Notes: a model not told the origin generated them from the sequence alone. A stretch of DNA of 64,000 nucleotides from Motilimonas eburnea (GCF_021295345.1 NZ_JAIMJB010000001.1:363708-427707), one strand, 5' to 3'. Numbered from the stretch's first letter, positions 44,184-54,206 are shown. Numbers and translations: made by a program.

Positions 44184-46538
44184 GTGAAGGTGGTTAATTT
44201 AGCAAGCGGGTTTATCTTATCGCGTCATAGTCATAACACCCAGGCGGGGGTGAGTAATGAATATTGGCTTAAAGATAGCGACACCGTCTATCGTGTTTTA
44301 ACTGCCCCCGAGCAAGTGGTGTTTTTTATTGCCAACAGCCTGCTTGAACTCGCTCGCCCTCTGCTAAAGGACTTTCCATTTCAAGTGACGCCCTTGGCAT
44401 TAACCACCTTCGATCATCAAAAAGTAAGTGGTGTGTATTTCAACTCTAGCTACCATGCCCATCAGGCTGCTAAACGGTTAGCGGCGGCCAATATTGAAAC
44501 CTTTGAAGCCGATATTAAAGCGCCTGAGCGCCATTTGATGGAGCGCTTTGTTCAAGCTGAAATGTGCTTTACCGGCCAGTTTATACATCGTCGTCAATAC
44601 ATAGAGGTACGAGGCGCTCGCATTAAACCCGCTAAATGTATCCCAACGCTGAAAACCGTGTCGCTAGATATTGAGTGCTCGCAACAAGAGGTGCTTTACA
44701 GCATAGGCCTATATGCTGATTGGGGGCAGTGGGTATTTATGCGCGGTGAGCCTGTGCCCGATGCGCCGGCATTTATTCACTGGTGCAGTTCAGAGCATGA
44801 TTTGCTCACGGGGTTTATCGCTTGGTTGGCGGAACATGACCCCGACATTATCATCGGTTGGGCGGTGGTCCAGTTTGACTTTCGCATTTTAGTACAACGC
44901 GCTGAGCGATTGGGGATAACGCCTAGTTTTGGCCGAGCGAATAGCAAAGCAAAATGGCGTGACAGACAACAAGGCAATGGTTTTCTTGACATTCAAGGGC
45001 GAGTGGTTATTGATGGTATCGAAGCCTTTAAGGCTGCCAGTTATGTATTTGAAAATTACAGCTTAGAGCACGTTGCCAACCAACTGCTGGGCGAAGGTAA
45101 AGAACTCGATACAAGTTTAGATAAGCTCAGCCAGATAAATTATCAGTTTCAACACGATAAAGTCGCTCTTGCGCAGTATAACTTACAAGATTGTCGGTTA
45201 GTGTGGCGCTTATTTGAGCATTGCCAATTACTCGACTTTTTACAGCAGCGCAGTCGCCTGACAGGGTTAGAGCTGGGACGAGCAGGGGGCTCGGTAGCCG
45301 CCTTTACTCATCTTTATTTACCTAAGGTGCACAGAGCGGGCTATGTGGCGCCAAATTTACCCCTTGATGGCGGTCTGGCTAGCCCAGGCGGGTATGTCAT
45401 GGACAGCCAACCGGGTTTATACAAGCACGTACTGGTTTTAGACTATAAAAGCCTGTATCCCTCAATTATTCGCACCTTTAAGATAGATCCCGTGGGCATG
45501 ATAGAAGGCTTAAAACAACCCGAACAAGCCATAGAAGGCTTTGTTGGGGGTTACTTTTCGCGTCAAACCCATTTTTTACCCGAGATTATTAGCCAGTTAT
45601 GGCAAGCGCGCGACCATGCCAAGGCGGCGCGCGATAGCGCCGCGTCACAAGCCATTAAAATCATAATGAACTCGTTTTATGGGGTGTTGGGCTCGGGGGG
45701 ATGCCGATTTTACGATCCGCGTCTGGCTAGCTCTATTACCTTGCGCGGTCATCAAATTATGAAGCAAACTCAGCAGTGGATTGAACAACAAGGCTGGCAA
45801 GTGATTTATGGCGACACGGACTCGACCTTTGTTTGGCTGGGAAATGAGCTTAAAGCAGACCAAGATCCCGACCAAATCGGCCAAGATTTAGCGCGCTATA
45901 TCAATCAAGCGTGGCAGCAAAAATTGGCCGAGGAGTTTGCCCTCGATTGTTTTTTGGAAATGGAATACGAAACTCACTACAGCAAATTCTTTATGCCCAC
46001 CATTCGAGGCACAGACAAGGGCAGCAAAAAACGCTATGCCGGTTTGATAGAAGATGACCAAGGACAAAAATTGGTATTTAAGGGGCTAGAAACGGTGCGC
46101 TCCGATTGGACCGAGCTCGCCCGTTTGTTTCAAACTCGGCTTTATGAAATGGTGTTTGCCGAGCAAGATCCCTGTGATTATATTCGCGAGCTGGTGCAAC
46201 AAACCCGTCAGGGAGCATTTGATCAACAGCTGGTCTATCGTAAACGCTTAGGGCAACCCATCAAGGCCTATGTTAAAAACGTGCCGCCTCATGCTCGCGC
46301 TGCCATTAACGCGGATTTAGAAAATGAAAAATTAGGTAAGCCTTTGCAATATCAGCACAAAGGGGTGATCCGCTATGTGCAAACCTTAGTGGGTCCACAG
46401 GCTGTCGAATATGTCACCAGCTCGCCCGATTATGATCATTATATAGAAAAGCAGCTTCAGCCCATTGCAGATGCCATCTTACCTGCTATTGGGCTGAGTT
46501 TTGCGGCCATTGTTGATGATCAACTAGGCCTATTCTGA
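44184..46538 (+). CDS. polB: DNA polymerase II (family B)
   Basis: Family B replicative/repair polymerase of 784 aa, as E. coli PolB (783). The 3'-5' exonuclease ExoI is at SLDIECSQQE, and ExoII at DIIIGWAVVQFDFR. Polymerase motif A is DYKSLYPSIIRTF, motif B IIMNSFYGVLG, and motif C YGDTDSTF. The C-terminal QLGLF is the beta-clamp-binding peptide. It starts at GTG 44184; another GTG lies two codons further. In E. coli it is SOS-induced, but I saw no CTGT-N8-ACAG LexA box in the 120 bp upstream. Its stop is 3 bp from the convergent GDT1-family gene. Confidence 0.97.
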   Translation: MKVVNLASGFILSRHSHNTQAGVSNEYWLKDSDTVYRVLTAPEQVVFFIANSLLELARPLLKDFPFQVTPLALTTFDHQKVSGVYFNSSYHAHQAAKRLAAANIETFEADIKAPERHLMERFVQAEMCFTGQFIHRRQYIEVRGARIKPAKCIPTLKTVSLDIECSQQEVLYSIGLYADWGQWVFMRGEPVPDAPAFIHWCSSEHDLLTGFIAWLAEHDPDIIIGWAVVQFDFRILVQRAERLGITPSFGRANSKAKWRDRQQGNGFLDIQGRVVIDGIEAFKAASYVFENYSLEHVANQLLGEGKELDTSLDKLSQINYQFQHDKVALAQYNLQDCRLVWRLFEHCQLLDFLQQRSRLTGLELGRAGGSVAAFTHLYLPKVHRAGYVAPNLPLDGGLASPGGYVMDSQPGLYKHVLVLDYKSLYPSIIRTFKIDPVGMIEGLKQPEQAIEGFVGGYFSRQTHFLPEIISQLWQARDHAKAARDSAASQAIKIIMNSFYGVLGSGGCRFYDPRLASSITLRGHQIMKQTQQWIEQQGWQVIYGDTDSTFVWLGNELKADQDPDQIGQDLARYINQAWQQKLAEEFALDCFLEMEYETHYSKFFMPTIRGTDKGSKKRYAGLIEDDQGQKLVFKGLETVRSDWTELARLFQTRLYEMVFAEQDPCDYIRELVQQTRQGAFDQQLVYRKRLGQPIKAYVKNVPPHARAAINADLENEKLGKPLQYQHKGVIRYVQTLVGPQAVEYVTSSPDYDHYIEKQLQPIADAILPAIGLSFAAIVDDQLGLF

Positions 46539-46541
46539 GGA

Positions 46542-47138
46542 TTAATTCCAAATCAGGGTGGCAATACCGATGGCGGCAAACAAGACACAAGTGATCATGC
46601 GGATCCACCTTAGGGGTAAGCGCTCGGCGCTAAATTGACCTGCATAGACAACGGGCACATTGGCGAGCAGCATGCCCACAGTGGTACCCACCACGACCAT
46701 CAGTAAGTCATCATATTTTGCCGCCAGTAGCACGGTAGCCACTTGAGTTTTATCACCTATTTCAGCGATAAAAAACAGCACTAAACTGGCGACAAAAGGC
46801 CCATATTGATAGAGACGGTTATTCTCATCATCGGCCTTATCGGGGATCAAGATCCAAATCGCCACCGCAATGAATGACAAACCGACAATCCAGTTTAAGA
46901 CTTGGCTAGAGACGAGGCCCGCCGCCCAGTCCCCAATCCAAGCCGCAGCGGCATGATTGGCTATAGTGGCAACAAAAATGCCCATAATAATCGGCATCGG
47001 GCGTTTAAAGCGAGTGGCCAGTAAGAAGGCCAGCAATTGGGTTTTATCGCCAATTTCGGCAATCGCCACGGCGACCGTTGACGTTAATAAAGCTTCCAAG
47101 GTAATGGTTTCCAAATAAAGGGGGTAGGGCTTACCCAC
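46542..47138 (-). CDS. GDT1/TMEM165 family Mn2+/Ca2+ exporter (UPF0016)
   Basis: Inner-membrane protein of 198 aa with two homologous halves, each carrying the family signature E-x-G-D-K-T (AEIGDKTQLLAF and AEIGDKTQVATV) and three TMs. Vibrio MneA, a manganese exporter, belongs here; cation export is inferred from the family. The GTG start overlaps the yciH stop region, giving translational coupling. A later TTG start is also possible, so the N-terminus is uncertain. Confidence 0.9.
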   Translation of the reverse strand: MGKPYPLYLETITLEALLTSTVAVAIAEIGDKTQLLAFLLATRFKRPMPIIMGIFVATIANHAAAAWIGDWAAGLVSSQVLNWIVGLSFIAVAIWILIPDKADDENNRLYQYGPFVASLVLFFIAEIGDKTQVATVLLAAKYDDLLMVVVGTTVGMLLANVPVVYAGQFSAERLPLRWIRMITCVLFAAIGIATLIWN

Positions 47139-47451
47139 CTGCTAGTTTAACGGTAAAGCCTTTTTGCTCTAAGAATGCTTTGGCCAACTCTCGTTGGTCG
47201 CCTTGCATTTCAATCACATAATCTTTGACCGAGCCACCGGTACCACTGCGTTTTTTTAGGGCTTTAGCTAATTCTTTGAGCTCTTTTTCCGGTAAGCCTA
47301 ACCCGCTGATGCAAGTTGCGCCTTTTCCTTTACGGCCTTTGGTTTCGCGGCGGATCCGTACGATACCATCGGTTTCTGGAATTTGTTCACTGGGGGGCGT
47401 GTCTTTTATGCGGCCCGTTTCGGTCGAATAAACTAATTTATTATCGCTCAT
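47131..47451 (-). CDS. yciH: YciH/SUI1-type translation initiation factor
   Basis: Protein of 106 aa with an eIF1/SUI1 fold. IRRETKGRKGKGATCISGL, LPEKELKELAKALKKRSGTGGSVK and the closing LEQKGFTVKLAGG are typical. Bacterial YciH affects start-codon fidelity in vitro. Its stop overlaps the start of the GDT1-type gene, and it is divergent from feoA across a ~195-bp spacer that carries the feo promoter. Confidence 0.95.
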   Translation of the reverse strand: MSDNKLVYSTETGRIKDTPPSEQIPETDGIVRIRRETKGRKGKGATCISGLGLPEKELKELAKALKKRSGTGGSVKDYVIEMQGDQRELAKAFLEQKGFTVKLAGG

Positions 47452-47565
47452 GGTTAGCCTTTTTTATCGCGCTAAAATGGGGCGCCATTCTACCGCAAAC
47501 AGGGCTAAAAACAGAAATATTCATATGCCTTGCACAAGTAAACAGACGTAGTGAATCGAACAAAC

Positions 47566-47631
47566 TTGATCTAAAGCAAGGGGATTCAAGACTTAATGGA
47601 TAAAATAGCCATAATAAAAATAATTCGCATT
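47566..47631 (+). promoter_or_regulatory. feoABC promoter: FNR-like box, -10 and possible Fur site
   Basis: TTGATCTAAAGCAA at 47566-47579 matches the FNR palindrome at 9 of 10 fixed bases. A -10 TAAAAT at 47601-47606 places the start near 47613 and the box centre at about -40.5, the class II position. A weak Fur-like match (11 of 19) at 47613-47631 overlaps the start. FNR activation with Fur repression of feo is established in enterics; here it is inferred. Confidence 0.68.
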
Positions 47632-47646
47632 TAAGTTTGAGGTTGT

Positions 47647-47883
47647 ATGGCAATTAAACTCTCTGAGCTTGCTATGGGTCAGCATGCAAAAATCATCAGT
47701 TATCAAGACATCAGTCCGGGCCACAGAAAAAAACTCTTGGCCATGGGATTACTGCCACAAACCTTGATCCAATATGTGCGAGCTGCGCCGTTTGGTGATC
47801 CTATGCAGATTAAAGCCAGCAACATCAATATTGCCTTGCGCAAACCTTTAGCCGATAAAATCATGGTCGAGGTAAATCAATGA
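47647..47883 (+). CDS. feoA: Ferrous iron transport protein FeoA
   Basis: Small cytosolic SH3-like protein of 78 aa that assists FeoB. The pattern LSELAMGQHAKIISY, ISPGHRKKLLAMGLLP and the closing IALRKPLADKIMVEV are typical. Its stop overlaps the feoB start by 4 bp (ATGA), so translation is coupled. Confidence 0.96.
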   Translation: MAIKLSELAMGQHAKIISYQDISPGHRKKLLAMGLLPQTLIQYVRAAPFGDPMQIKASNINIALRKPLADKIMVEVNQ

Positions 47884-50183
47884 GCCAGCCTCTTAACATC
47901 ATTACCGTAGGCAATCCCAATTGCGGTAAAACAACCTTATTTAATGGCTTAACCGGTGCGCGCCAACAAGTGGGCAACTGGAGTGGAGTCACGGTTGATA
48001 AAAAGGTCGGTCAGTTTACGGTTGGCAATCAAGGTTATCAGCTAACGGATTTACCCGGCATTTACAGTTTTGATAACGCGGGCGATAGCTCATCGCTTGA
48101 TGAGCAAATTGCCTTTAATTATGTATTGAAACAGCAACCTGATCTGATCATCAATGTGGTTGATGCCTGCGCCATTGAACGCAGTTTATATCTGACCTTG
48201 CAACTCAGAGAGTTAGGCTTTCCTGTACTGGTGGTGCTTAACAAAATGGACAGCGCCGAACAGCAACATTTACGCTTTGATTTGGCCAAGCTCAGTGATG
48301 CGTTAGGTTGCCCTGTCTATGGCTTAAGTGCTCATGACAGTAAACAAGTCAAGGGGTTTAAACAGGCCTTACCTGAGCTGATTGCGACCCATTTCAACTC
48401 TTCTTTTAGCTTAGATTATGGCAGCGATTTTAATGCTGAAATAGCGCAACTGACAGGGTTATCAAGCAAGGTGAGTCAAACCTGCTCCGCAACAGGCATC
48501 GCGCTAAAGTTGATCGAAGGCGACCCGCAAGTGCTCCAATCACTTAACGCCAGCGAGCAAAGTCAAGTCGCCGCGGCCAGAGCGAAATTAGATGCCAATC
48601 ATGATGTGGACTTGCATTTGGCCGATGCACGCTATTCATTGATTTACAAAATAGTGCAACAGGGCGTCAGCCATCAAGGCAAATTGTCCCTTAGCTTGTC
48701 AGACAAAATAGATAATCTGGTGCTGAATAAGTGGTTGGGCATTCCCGTGTTTTTGGCGGTGATGTATTTATTGTTTATGTTCAGTATAAACATCGGCAGT
48801 AGCTTTATCGACTTTTTTGACATCAGCTTTGGCGCCATTTTTGTAGATGGTGCAGGGCATTTACTTGAGCAATGGGGCGCGCCAATTTGGCTGGTGGCGA
48901 TTTTAGCTAACGGCATTGGCTCGGGCATTCAAACCGTGGCCACCTTTATTCCTGTGATTGCTTGCTTGTATTTGTTCTTATCCTTGCTGGAAAGCTCAGG
49001 CTATTTGGCGCGAGCGGCATTTGTGATTGATAAACTGATGCAGAAAATGGGCTTACCTGGTAAAGCCTTTGTGCCCATGATAGTGGGCTTTGGCTGTACT
49101 GTACCTGCGGTGATGGCGTCGCGTACCTTAGATCAAGAGCGCGAGCGCCTTTTGACCAGTATTATGTCGCCGTTTATGTCATGTGGTGCCCGTTTGCCCG
49201 TGTATGCCTTATTCGCAGCAGCGTTTTTCCCCGATAACGGGCAAAATTTGGTGTTTGTGCTGTATTTAACCGGTATTTTAGTCGCCGTGTTTACCGGCTT
49301 AGTGTTAAGTCGTACCTTGTTGCCGGGCAAAAGTGAAAACACCATTTTAGAGTTGCCCGATTACGAAATTCCCAAGGCGCGCAATATCGTGCTAAAGACA
49401 TGGCATAAGCTAAAGAGTTTTGTGCTCGGTGCGGGTAAAACCATTGTTATTGTGGTGGCGTTGCTGAGCTTTTTAAATTCGTTAGGCACAGATGGCAGCT
49501 TTGGTAACGAAGACAGTGAACATTCAGTGTTAAGCGCCGCGGCGCAGTTTGTGACGCCGGTGTTTGCGCCTATGGGGATCAGCCAAGACAACTGGCCTGC
49601 CACGGTTGGGGTGATCACGGGCGTATTTGCTAAAGAGGCGGTAGTGGGCACACTCAATAGCTTATATTCGACGCCAACAGTCGAGGATGAGGCGGAGTTT
49701 GACTTAGCGGGTCAGTTAATGGAAGCGATCAATACCATACCGGATAACCTAGTGAACCTGAGTTTTAGCGACCCCATGGGCTTAGATGTGGGGGATTTAT
49801 CCGATGCCGCTGCGGTGGCGGATGAGCAGCAAGTGAACGTCAGCGTCTTTAGCGACATGCAGCAGCGTTTTGACGGCCAAGCCGGCGCGTTTGCCTACCT
49901 CTTGTTTATTTTATTGTATATCCCCTGCGCCGCGGCGATGGGAGCATTAGTGCGAGAGGTGGGCCAAAAATGGGCGCTATTTACGGCCGGTTGGACCACC
50001 GCCATTGCCTACATGAGCTCGGTATTTGTTTATCAGCTAGCGCGTTTTAATGCGCATCCTAGTTCCTCCTTGGCATGGTTAGTGGGAATTGTGGTTATCA
50101 CACTCGTGGCCATCGCTTTACTCAAACAGCAAGGCAAACGGGTAAAAGTAGCGGTGGTGTTTAATGATCCTGCAAAAGCTTAA
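47880..50183 (+). CDS. feoB: Ferrous iron permease FeoB
   Basis: Inner-membrane Fe(II) transporter with an N-terminal G-protein domain, 767 aa. G1 is GNPNCGKTT at 11-19, G2 the VGNWSGVTVDK segment, G3 DLPG at 57-60 and G4 NKMD near 121. The transmembrane part has the two Gate motifs with conserved Cys (VGFGCTVPAVMASR, SPFMSCGARLPVYAL). The late LLYIPCAAAMGALVRE is also conserved. It overlaps feoC by 20 bp. Confidence 0.97.
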   Translation: MSQPLNIITVGNPNCGKTTLFNGLTGARQQVGNWSGVTVDKKVGQFTVGNQGYQLTDLPGIYSFDNAGDSSSLDEQIAFNYVLKQQPDLIINVVDACAIERSLYLTLQLRELGFPVLVVLNKMDSAEQQHLRFDLAKLSDALGCPVYGLSAHDSKQVKGFKQALPELIATHFNSSFSLDYGSDFNAEIAQLTGLSSKVSQTCSATGIALKLIEGDPQVLQSLNASEQSQVAAARAKLDANHDVDLHLADARYSLIYKIVQQGVSHQGKLSLSLSDKIDNLVLNKWLGIPVFLAVMYLLFMFSINIGSSFIDFFDISFGAIFVDGAGHLLEQWGAPIWLVAILANGIGSGIQTVATFIPVIACLYLFLSLLESSGYLARAAFVIDKLMQKMGLPGKAFVPMIVGFGCTVPAVMASRTLDQERERLLTSIMSPFMSCGARLPVYALFAAAFFPDNGQNLVFVLYLTGILVAVFTGLVLSRTLLPGKSENTILELPDYEIPKARNIVLKTWHKLKSFVLGAGKTIVIVVALLSFLNSLGTDGSFGNEDSEHSVLSAAAQFVTPVFAPMGISQDNWPATVGVITGVFAKEAVVGTLNSLYSTPTVEDEAEFDLAGQLMEAINTIPDNLVNLSFSDPMGLDVGDLSDAAAVADEQQVNVSVFSDMQQRFDGQAGAFAYLLFILLYIPCAAAMGALVREVGQKWALFTAGWTTAIAYMSSVFVYQLARFNAHPSSSLAWLVGIVVITLVAIALLKQQGKRVKVAVVFNDPAKA

Positions 50184-50406
50184 ACAAGAGATCCAACGCG
50201 CAGGCAAGGTGAGCCAAAAGCAGCTTTGTCAGCGTTATCGCATCTCCCCTCATGGGGTCGATGCCATGTTGCGCATATTAATTAAACGCGGCCATGTGCA
50301 TAAATCCATGTCGGCAAGGGCGGCTGCGTCTTGCGGCGGCCAAGGCAATGAAATTTGGTACAGCTGGCATGATATAGCGCAAATACCCACGACCGAAATT
50401 AGCTAA
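50164..50406 (+). CDS. feoC: FeoC-like winged-helix protein
   Basis: Protein of 80 aa starting inside the end of feoB. Residues 1-50 form a winged helix (VSQKQLCQRYRISPHGVDAML, LIKRGHV). FeoC proteins interact with FeoB and in some species bind an Fe-S cluster through several Cys. Here only C22 and one later Cys (SCGGQG) are seen, so cluster binding is doubtful. The assignment rests on fold, size and operon position. Confidence 0.87.
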   Translation: MILQKLKQEIQRAGKVSQKQLCQRYRISPHGVDAMLRILIKRGHVHKSMSARAAASCGGQGNEIWYSWHDIAQIPTTEIS

Positions 50407-50423
50407 CATAGGGTTATCAAAAT

Positions 50424-50454
50424 GCCCCGCTGACTCGCGGGGCTGGCTATTTTT
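50424..50454 (+). terminator. Probable terminator of feoABC
   Basis: A 7-bp GC stem GCCCCGC/GCGGGGC with a 6-nt loop, followed after seven bases by TTTTT. It is weaker than the other terminators and only 8 bp before the yfcE start. Confidence 0.55.
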
Positions 50455-50462
50455 GGAGTGAC

Positions 50463-51017
50463 ATGAAACTTTTTGTTATTGCCGATATTCACGGCTCGTT
50501 ACCGGCGTTAAACCTTGCCTTGCAAGCATTTCATCAAGAGCAAGCCGATTATATTATTTTACTTGGTGATATCTTAAATCACGGCCCCCGTAATCCGCTG
50601 CCAAACGGCTATGAGCCGGCCATGGTCGCGGTAAAGCTCAATGAATATGCTAAGCAAATTATCGCGGTACGAGGGAACTGCGATAGTGAAGTTGATCAAG
50701 GCTTGCTGGATTTCCCAATCGATGCCAGCTATAACCAGCTGTTAATTGAACGCCGCCGTGTATTTATCACCCATGGGCACATTTACCATTCGCAAAACTT
50801 ACCGCCGTTGCAACGGGGTGATGTCTTTTGTTTTGGTCACAGCCATATCGCCATGGCTGAAAAGCAGCATGACATCGTGATGTTTAATCCCGGCTCGATC
50901 ACCTTGCCAAGGGGGGAGGTCAATACGCCGAGTTATGGTTTAATTGAATCGCAAGGGGTGTCGGTTAAACGGTTAAGTGATAGTAAGTTGATATTATTTC
51001 AGGATCTCGCCAGTTAA
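50463..51017 (+). CDS. yfcE: Metallophosphodiesterase YfcE
   Basis: Cytosolic Mn-dependent calcineurin-type phosphodiesterase of 184 aa. All motifs of the family are present: ADIHGS (6-12), LGDILNHGPRNP, RGNCDSE, THGH and GHSH. E. coli YfcE hydrolyses artificial phosphodiesters; its natural substrate is not known. TTTTTGGAGTG before the ATG supplies the ribosome-binding site. It ends 3 bp from nagC (convergent). Confidence 0.94.
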   Translation: MKLFVIADIHGSLPALNLALQAFHQEQADYIILLGDILNHGPRNPLPNGYEPAMVAVKLNEYAKQIIAVRGNCDSEVDQGLLDFPIDASYNQLLIERRRVFITHGHIYHSQNLPPLQRGDVFCFGHSHIAMAEKQHDIVMFNPGSITLPRGEVNTPSYGLIESQGVSVKRLSDSKLILFQDLAS

Positions 51018-51020
51018 GGC

Positions 51021-52247
51021 TTAGGGGTTTGGCTCTTTGCCTTCCATGATCAGCTGCAACAAAGAGCCGTCAAGTAAAGCGCGCTTAACTAAGGCAAAGC
51101 CACCCATGGTGGGTTGTTTTTGAAACTTTGCCGCGATGATCGGCAAGTGGGCGTGAAAACTGGGCAGGGATTGATGTTCAACACATTGCTTGATGGCTGG
51201 AAGCAACACCTGCTCTGCCGCCATGACTTCGCCTGCAATTAGGATTTTTTCTGGGTTGAACAAGTTGATCATGATAGCGATGGCTTGCCCTAGGTATTTA
51301 CCGACATTACTGAGTACCGATATGGCCAAGGCATCACCTTGATTAGCGGCTTGGCAGATGCTGTTGATATCAATTTCTTGCTCGCTTAAACAGCTGCTAC
51401 GACCTTCGCTCAGGTAGTGTTTAACTTGGTCGATAATGGCTTCGTTGGAGGCCACGGTTTCAAGGCAGCCGTAGTTGCCACAATGGCAACGTTTGCCCAA
51501 TGGATTTATTTGGATATGACCAATTTCACCCACGTTGCGGTTACTGCCTAAAAATACTTGTCCGCGCGACATAATGCCTGAGCCGGTGCCGTGGTGGATA
51601 CTGATCAAAATGGAGTCGGCACAATCACTGGATGCGCCAAAATAATGCTCGGCTAAGGCCATGGCACGGGTGTCATTGCCAACGTAAGCCGGAACATGAA
51701 AACGCTCTGCAATAATTTGGGCTAACGGGCAGTCGCGCATCTGATATCTAGGGGTATAGATAACCACGCCGGTTTGCGGGTTAACTAGGCCAGATAAGGT
51801 GACAGCTATGGCGATCAGTTGATACTGAGGTTGGCTATGCTGCTCAATAAATTGCCCTAAGGTTTGGCACAAAAAATCCACCAGCTGGTCTTGCTCGGTG
51901 ACCTGAATAGGCAGTTGTAAGCCTGCGAGTTCTTGGCCGGCCAAATTATACAAAGAAAGGGTAAGCAGTCGCCGGCCAATTTTGGCGGCGACAAAATGAA
52001 ATTTGGACTTTTCCGTGGTCAGGGAAATAGCGCGGCGACCTCCAGTTGAAGCCTGCTGCGCTACCTCTTTAATTAAACCATGGGCGATTAATTGACGAGT
52101 GATTTTGGTCACGCTGGCAGGGGCAAGCTGACTCACTTCGGCAATTTTGACGCGCGAGATCGGCCCTTGTAAATCTACTAAGCGATAAACAGCAGCGCTG
52201 TTAACTTGTTTAATTAAATCTACGTTGGCGATCTGTCCATTATTCAT
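51021..52247 (-). CDS. nagC: ROK-family repressor NagC
   Basis: Repressor of GlcNAc use, induced by GlcNAc-6-phosphate. It is 408 aa: an N-terminal winged helix (~14-80, ISRVKIAEVSQLAPASVTKITRQLIAHGLIK) and a ROK kinase-like domain with the zinc motif CHCGNYGCLE. The N-terminus MNNGQIANVDLIKQVNSAAVYRL is like Vibrio NagC/Mlc proteins. It could in principle be Mlc, but its place 3 bp after nagA decides for NagC. Operator-like sites in the nagB-nagE spacer are its expected targets. Confidence 0.93.
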   Translation of the reverse strand: MNNGQIANVDLIKQVNSAAVYRLVDLQGPISRVKIAEVSQLAPASVTKITRQLIAHGLIKEVAQQASTGGRRAISLTTEKSKFHFVAAKIGRRLLTLSLYNLAGQELAGLQLPIQVTEQDQLVDFLCQTLGQFIEQHSQPQYQLIAIAVTLSGLVNPQTGVVIYTPRYQMRDCPLAQIIAERFHVPAYVGNDTRAMALAEHYFGASSDCADSILISIHHGTGSGIMSRGQVFLGSNRNVGEIGHIQINPLGKRCHCGNYGCLETVASNEAIIDQVKHYLSEGRSSCLSEQEIDINSICQAANQGDALAISVLSNVGKYLGQAIAIMINLFNPEKILIAGEVMAAEQVLLPAIKQCVEHQSLPSFHAHLPIIAAKFQKQPTMGGFALVKRALLDGSLLQLIMEGKEPNP

Positions 52248-52250
52248 CGT

Positions 52251-53387
52251 TTATTGCTTCTTATAGACACCGTTAACCACAGTACCAGTCACTTTATAGT
52301 CACTGTTAAAGATGGCTAGGTTGGCAACTTTACCTGCTGCGATAGCGCCTAACTTATCGTCAGCCGCAATGGCGCGCGCAGGGTATAAGGTGGCCATGCG
52401 GATCGCTTCGTCTAGCTCAATACCAACGAACTTAACCGATTGTTCAATCGACTCGATCATAGTTACCGCGCTGCCGCCTAAGGTACCATCAGCGCCGAAA
52501 CATTTACCGTCTTTGTAGTACACCGTGGTGCCAACAAAATCAAATTGGTCAATGTTTGCACCTGCTGGCGCCGTCGCATCGGATACTAAGATCAGCTTGT
52601 CGCCTTTGATCTTTTTCGAAATGCGTACGTTAGGGTAGGCGACGTGGAAGCCGTCAACAATAATGCCTGTGTAAACATTTTCGCTGTCGTAAATCGCACC
52701 TAATACACCTGGCTCACGACCTGTCATTGGGCTCATGGCATTGAACAGGTGGGTAGCAAAGGTAGCCCCTGCATCAATCGCTGCTTTGGCTTGCTCGTAA
52801 GTGGCATTGGTGTGACCTAAGGATACCACCACCCCAGCTTGAGATAATTGCGTGATCACTTCTAGTGGCGTGTTTTCTGGCGCTAGGGTGACTTTGCTGA
52901 CGACATCTGCGTTAGCACAGATAAGATCGATCATCTCTTGGGCTGGCTTGCGGATGTACTCAGCGCGATGAATGCCTTTTTTCTCAAGACTTAAGTAAGG
53001 GCCTTCAAGGTGCAAACCTAATACTTCATTTGGCGTTGCATCCATGTATTCACGGCCAACTTTAAGCGCCGCTTGCATGTCCTCATCAGAAGAGGTGATA
53101 AGCGTTGGCAGGTAACTAGTACAACCTGACTTTAAGTTAGCCTCTTGCATGATTTGCAGCGTTTTTACCGATACTTCATCGTTAAACATCACACCGCCAC
53201 AGCCATTCAACTGTAGGTCAATAAACCCCGGTGCTAAGTTGGCGCCTGCTAAATCTACTTGCTCGATGTCGGCTGCTAAATCAGCAGCCGCTACGATAGA
53301 GTGGATTTGGTCGCCATCAACTAGTACCGCGTGATCGTTAAGCACGGCATCGGTTGTATAAATGGTACAGTTAGTTAAAGCGTACAT
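52251..53387 (-). CDS. nagA: N-acetylglucosamine-6-phosphate deacetylase
   Basis: Hydrolyses GlcNAc-6-P to GlcN-6-P and acetate, 378 aa (family ~382). Amidohydrolase fold: [40 protein letters not shown] with a metal-binding His, [17 protein letters not shown] and VSDATAPAG with the catalytic Asp. Middle gene of nagBAC, 18 bp after nagB and 3 bp before nagC. Confidence 0.97.
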   Translation of the reverse strand: MYALTNCTIYTTDAVLNDHAVLVDGDQIHSIVAAADLAADIEQVDLAGANLAPGFIDLQLNGCGGVMFNDEVSVKTLQIMQEANLKSGCTSYLPTLITSSDEDMQAALKVGREYMDATPNEVLGLHLEGPYLSLEKKGIHRAEYIRKPAQEMIDLICANADVVSKVTLAPENTPLEVITQLSQAGVVVSLGHTNATYEQAKAAIDAGATFATHLFNAMSPMTGREPGVLGAIYDSENVYTGIIVDGFHVAYPNVRISKKIKGDKLILVSDATAPAGANIDQFDFVGTTVYYKDGKCFGADGTLGGSAVTMIESIEQSVKFVGIELDEAIRMATLYPARAIAADDKLGAIAAGKVANLAIFNSDYKVTGTVVNGVYKKQ

Positions 53388-53405
53388 ATCAAACCACTCC
53401 TAAGC

Positions 53406-54206
53406 TTATAAGTGTTTAACGTTTTCAGCTTCAAGCTCTTTGAAGTATTTTAACGTTTTAACTTTTAGTTCCATGGTCGCTGCTTCATCACATGCGATGA
53501 TAGACTTTGGATGAAGTTGCAGTGCCGATACCGTCCATAGGTGGTTTACACTGCCTTCTGCAGCTGCTTCTAGTGCTTGTGCCTTGTTATGACCTGTTAC
53601 TAGAATCAATACTTCTTTCGCGTCAAGTAGGGTGCCTACACCGATAGTCAGAGCAAGTTTTGGTACTTGGTTGATGTCGTTGTCAAAGAAGCGAGAGTTA
53701 GCAATACGGGTATCAGGCGTTAGGGTTTTGATACGTGTGCGTGAAGCTAAAGAAGAGGCTGGCTCGTTAAATGCGATGTGACCATCGTTACCTACGCCAC
53801 CCATGAATAGGTGAATTTGGCCGTAGCTTTTGATTTTATCTTCGTAGCGCTGACATTCAGCTTCAAGATCTTCAGCATTACCGTCAAGTAGGTTAATGTT
53901 TTTCTCTTGAATATTGATGTGGTTGAAGAAGTTATTAAACATAAAGCTGCGGTAGCTTTCAGGGTGATCCGGTGCAATGCCTACGTATTCATCCATGTTA
54001 AATGTGACTACGTGTTCAAAGCTGACTTCACCGGCTTTGTTTAGCTCAATTAGGCGCTTGTATGTGTTGAGTGGAGTGCCACCTGTTGGACAACCTAATA
54101 CGAAAGGACGCTCTGCTGTTGGCGCGAATTTGTTAATGCGATCAGCGATGTAACGAGCAGACCAAAGGCCAACGTCTTTTGCATTATCAAGTGGGATCAG
54201 TCTCAT
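53406..54206 (-). CDS. nagB: Glucosamine-6-phosphate deaminase
   Basis: Converts GlcN-6-P to fructose-6-P and ammonia, linking amino sugars to glycolysis. It is 266 aa from [15 protein letters not shown], exactly the E. coli length; five extra upstream codons in the frame are ignored because GGAG sits properly for the inner [44 protein letters not shown] and the late LVTGHNKA are intact. First gene of nagBAC. Confidence 0.98.
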   Translation of the reverse strand: MRLIPLDNAKDVGLWSARYIADRINKFAPTAERPFVLGCPTGGTPLNTYKRLIELNKAGEVSFEHVVTFNMDEYVGIAPDHPESYRSFMFNNFFNHINIQEKNINLLDGNAEDLEAECQRYEDKIKSYGQIHLFMGGVGNDGHIAFNEPASSLASRTRIKTLTPDTRIANSRFFDNDINQVPKLALTIGVGTLLDAKEVLILVTGHNKAQALEAAAEGSVNHLWTVSALQLHPKSIIACDEAATMELKVKTLKYFKELEAENVKHL

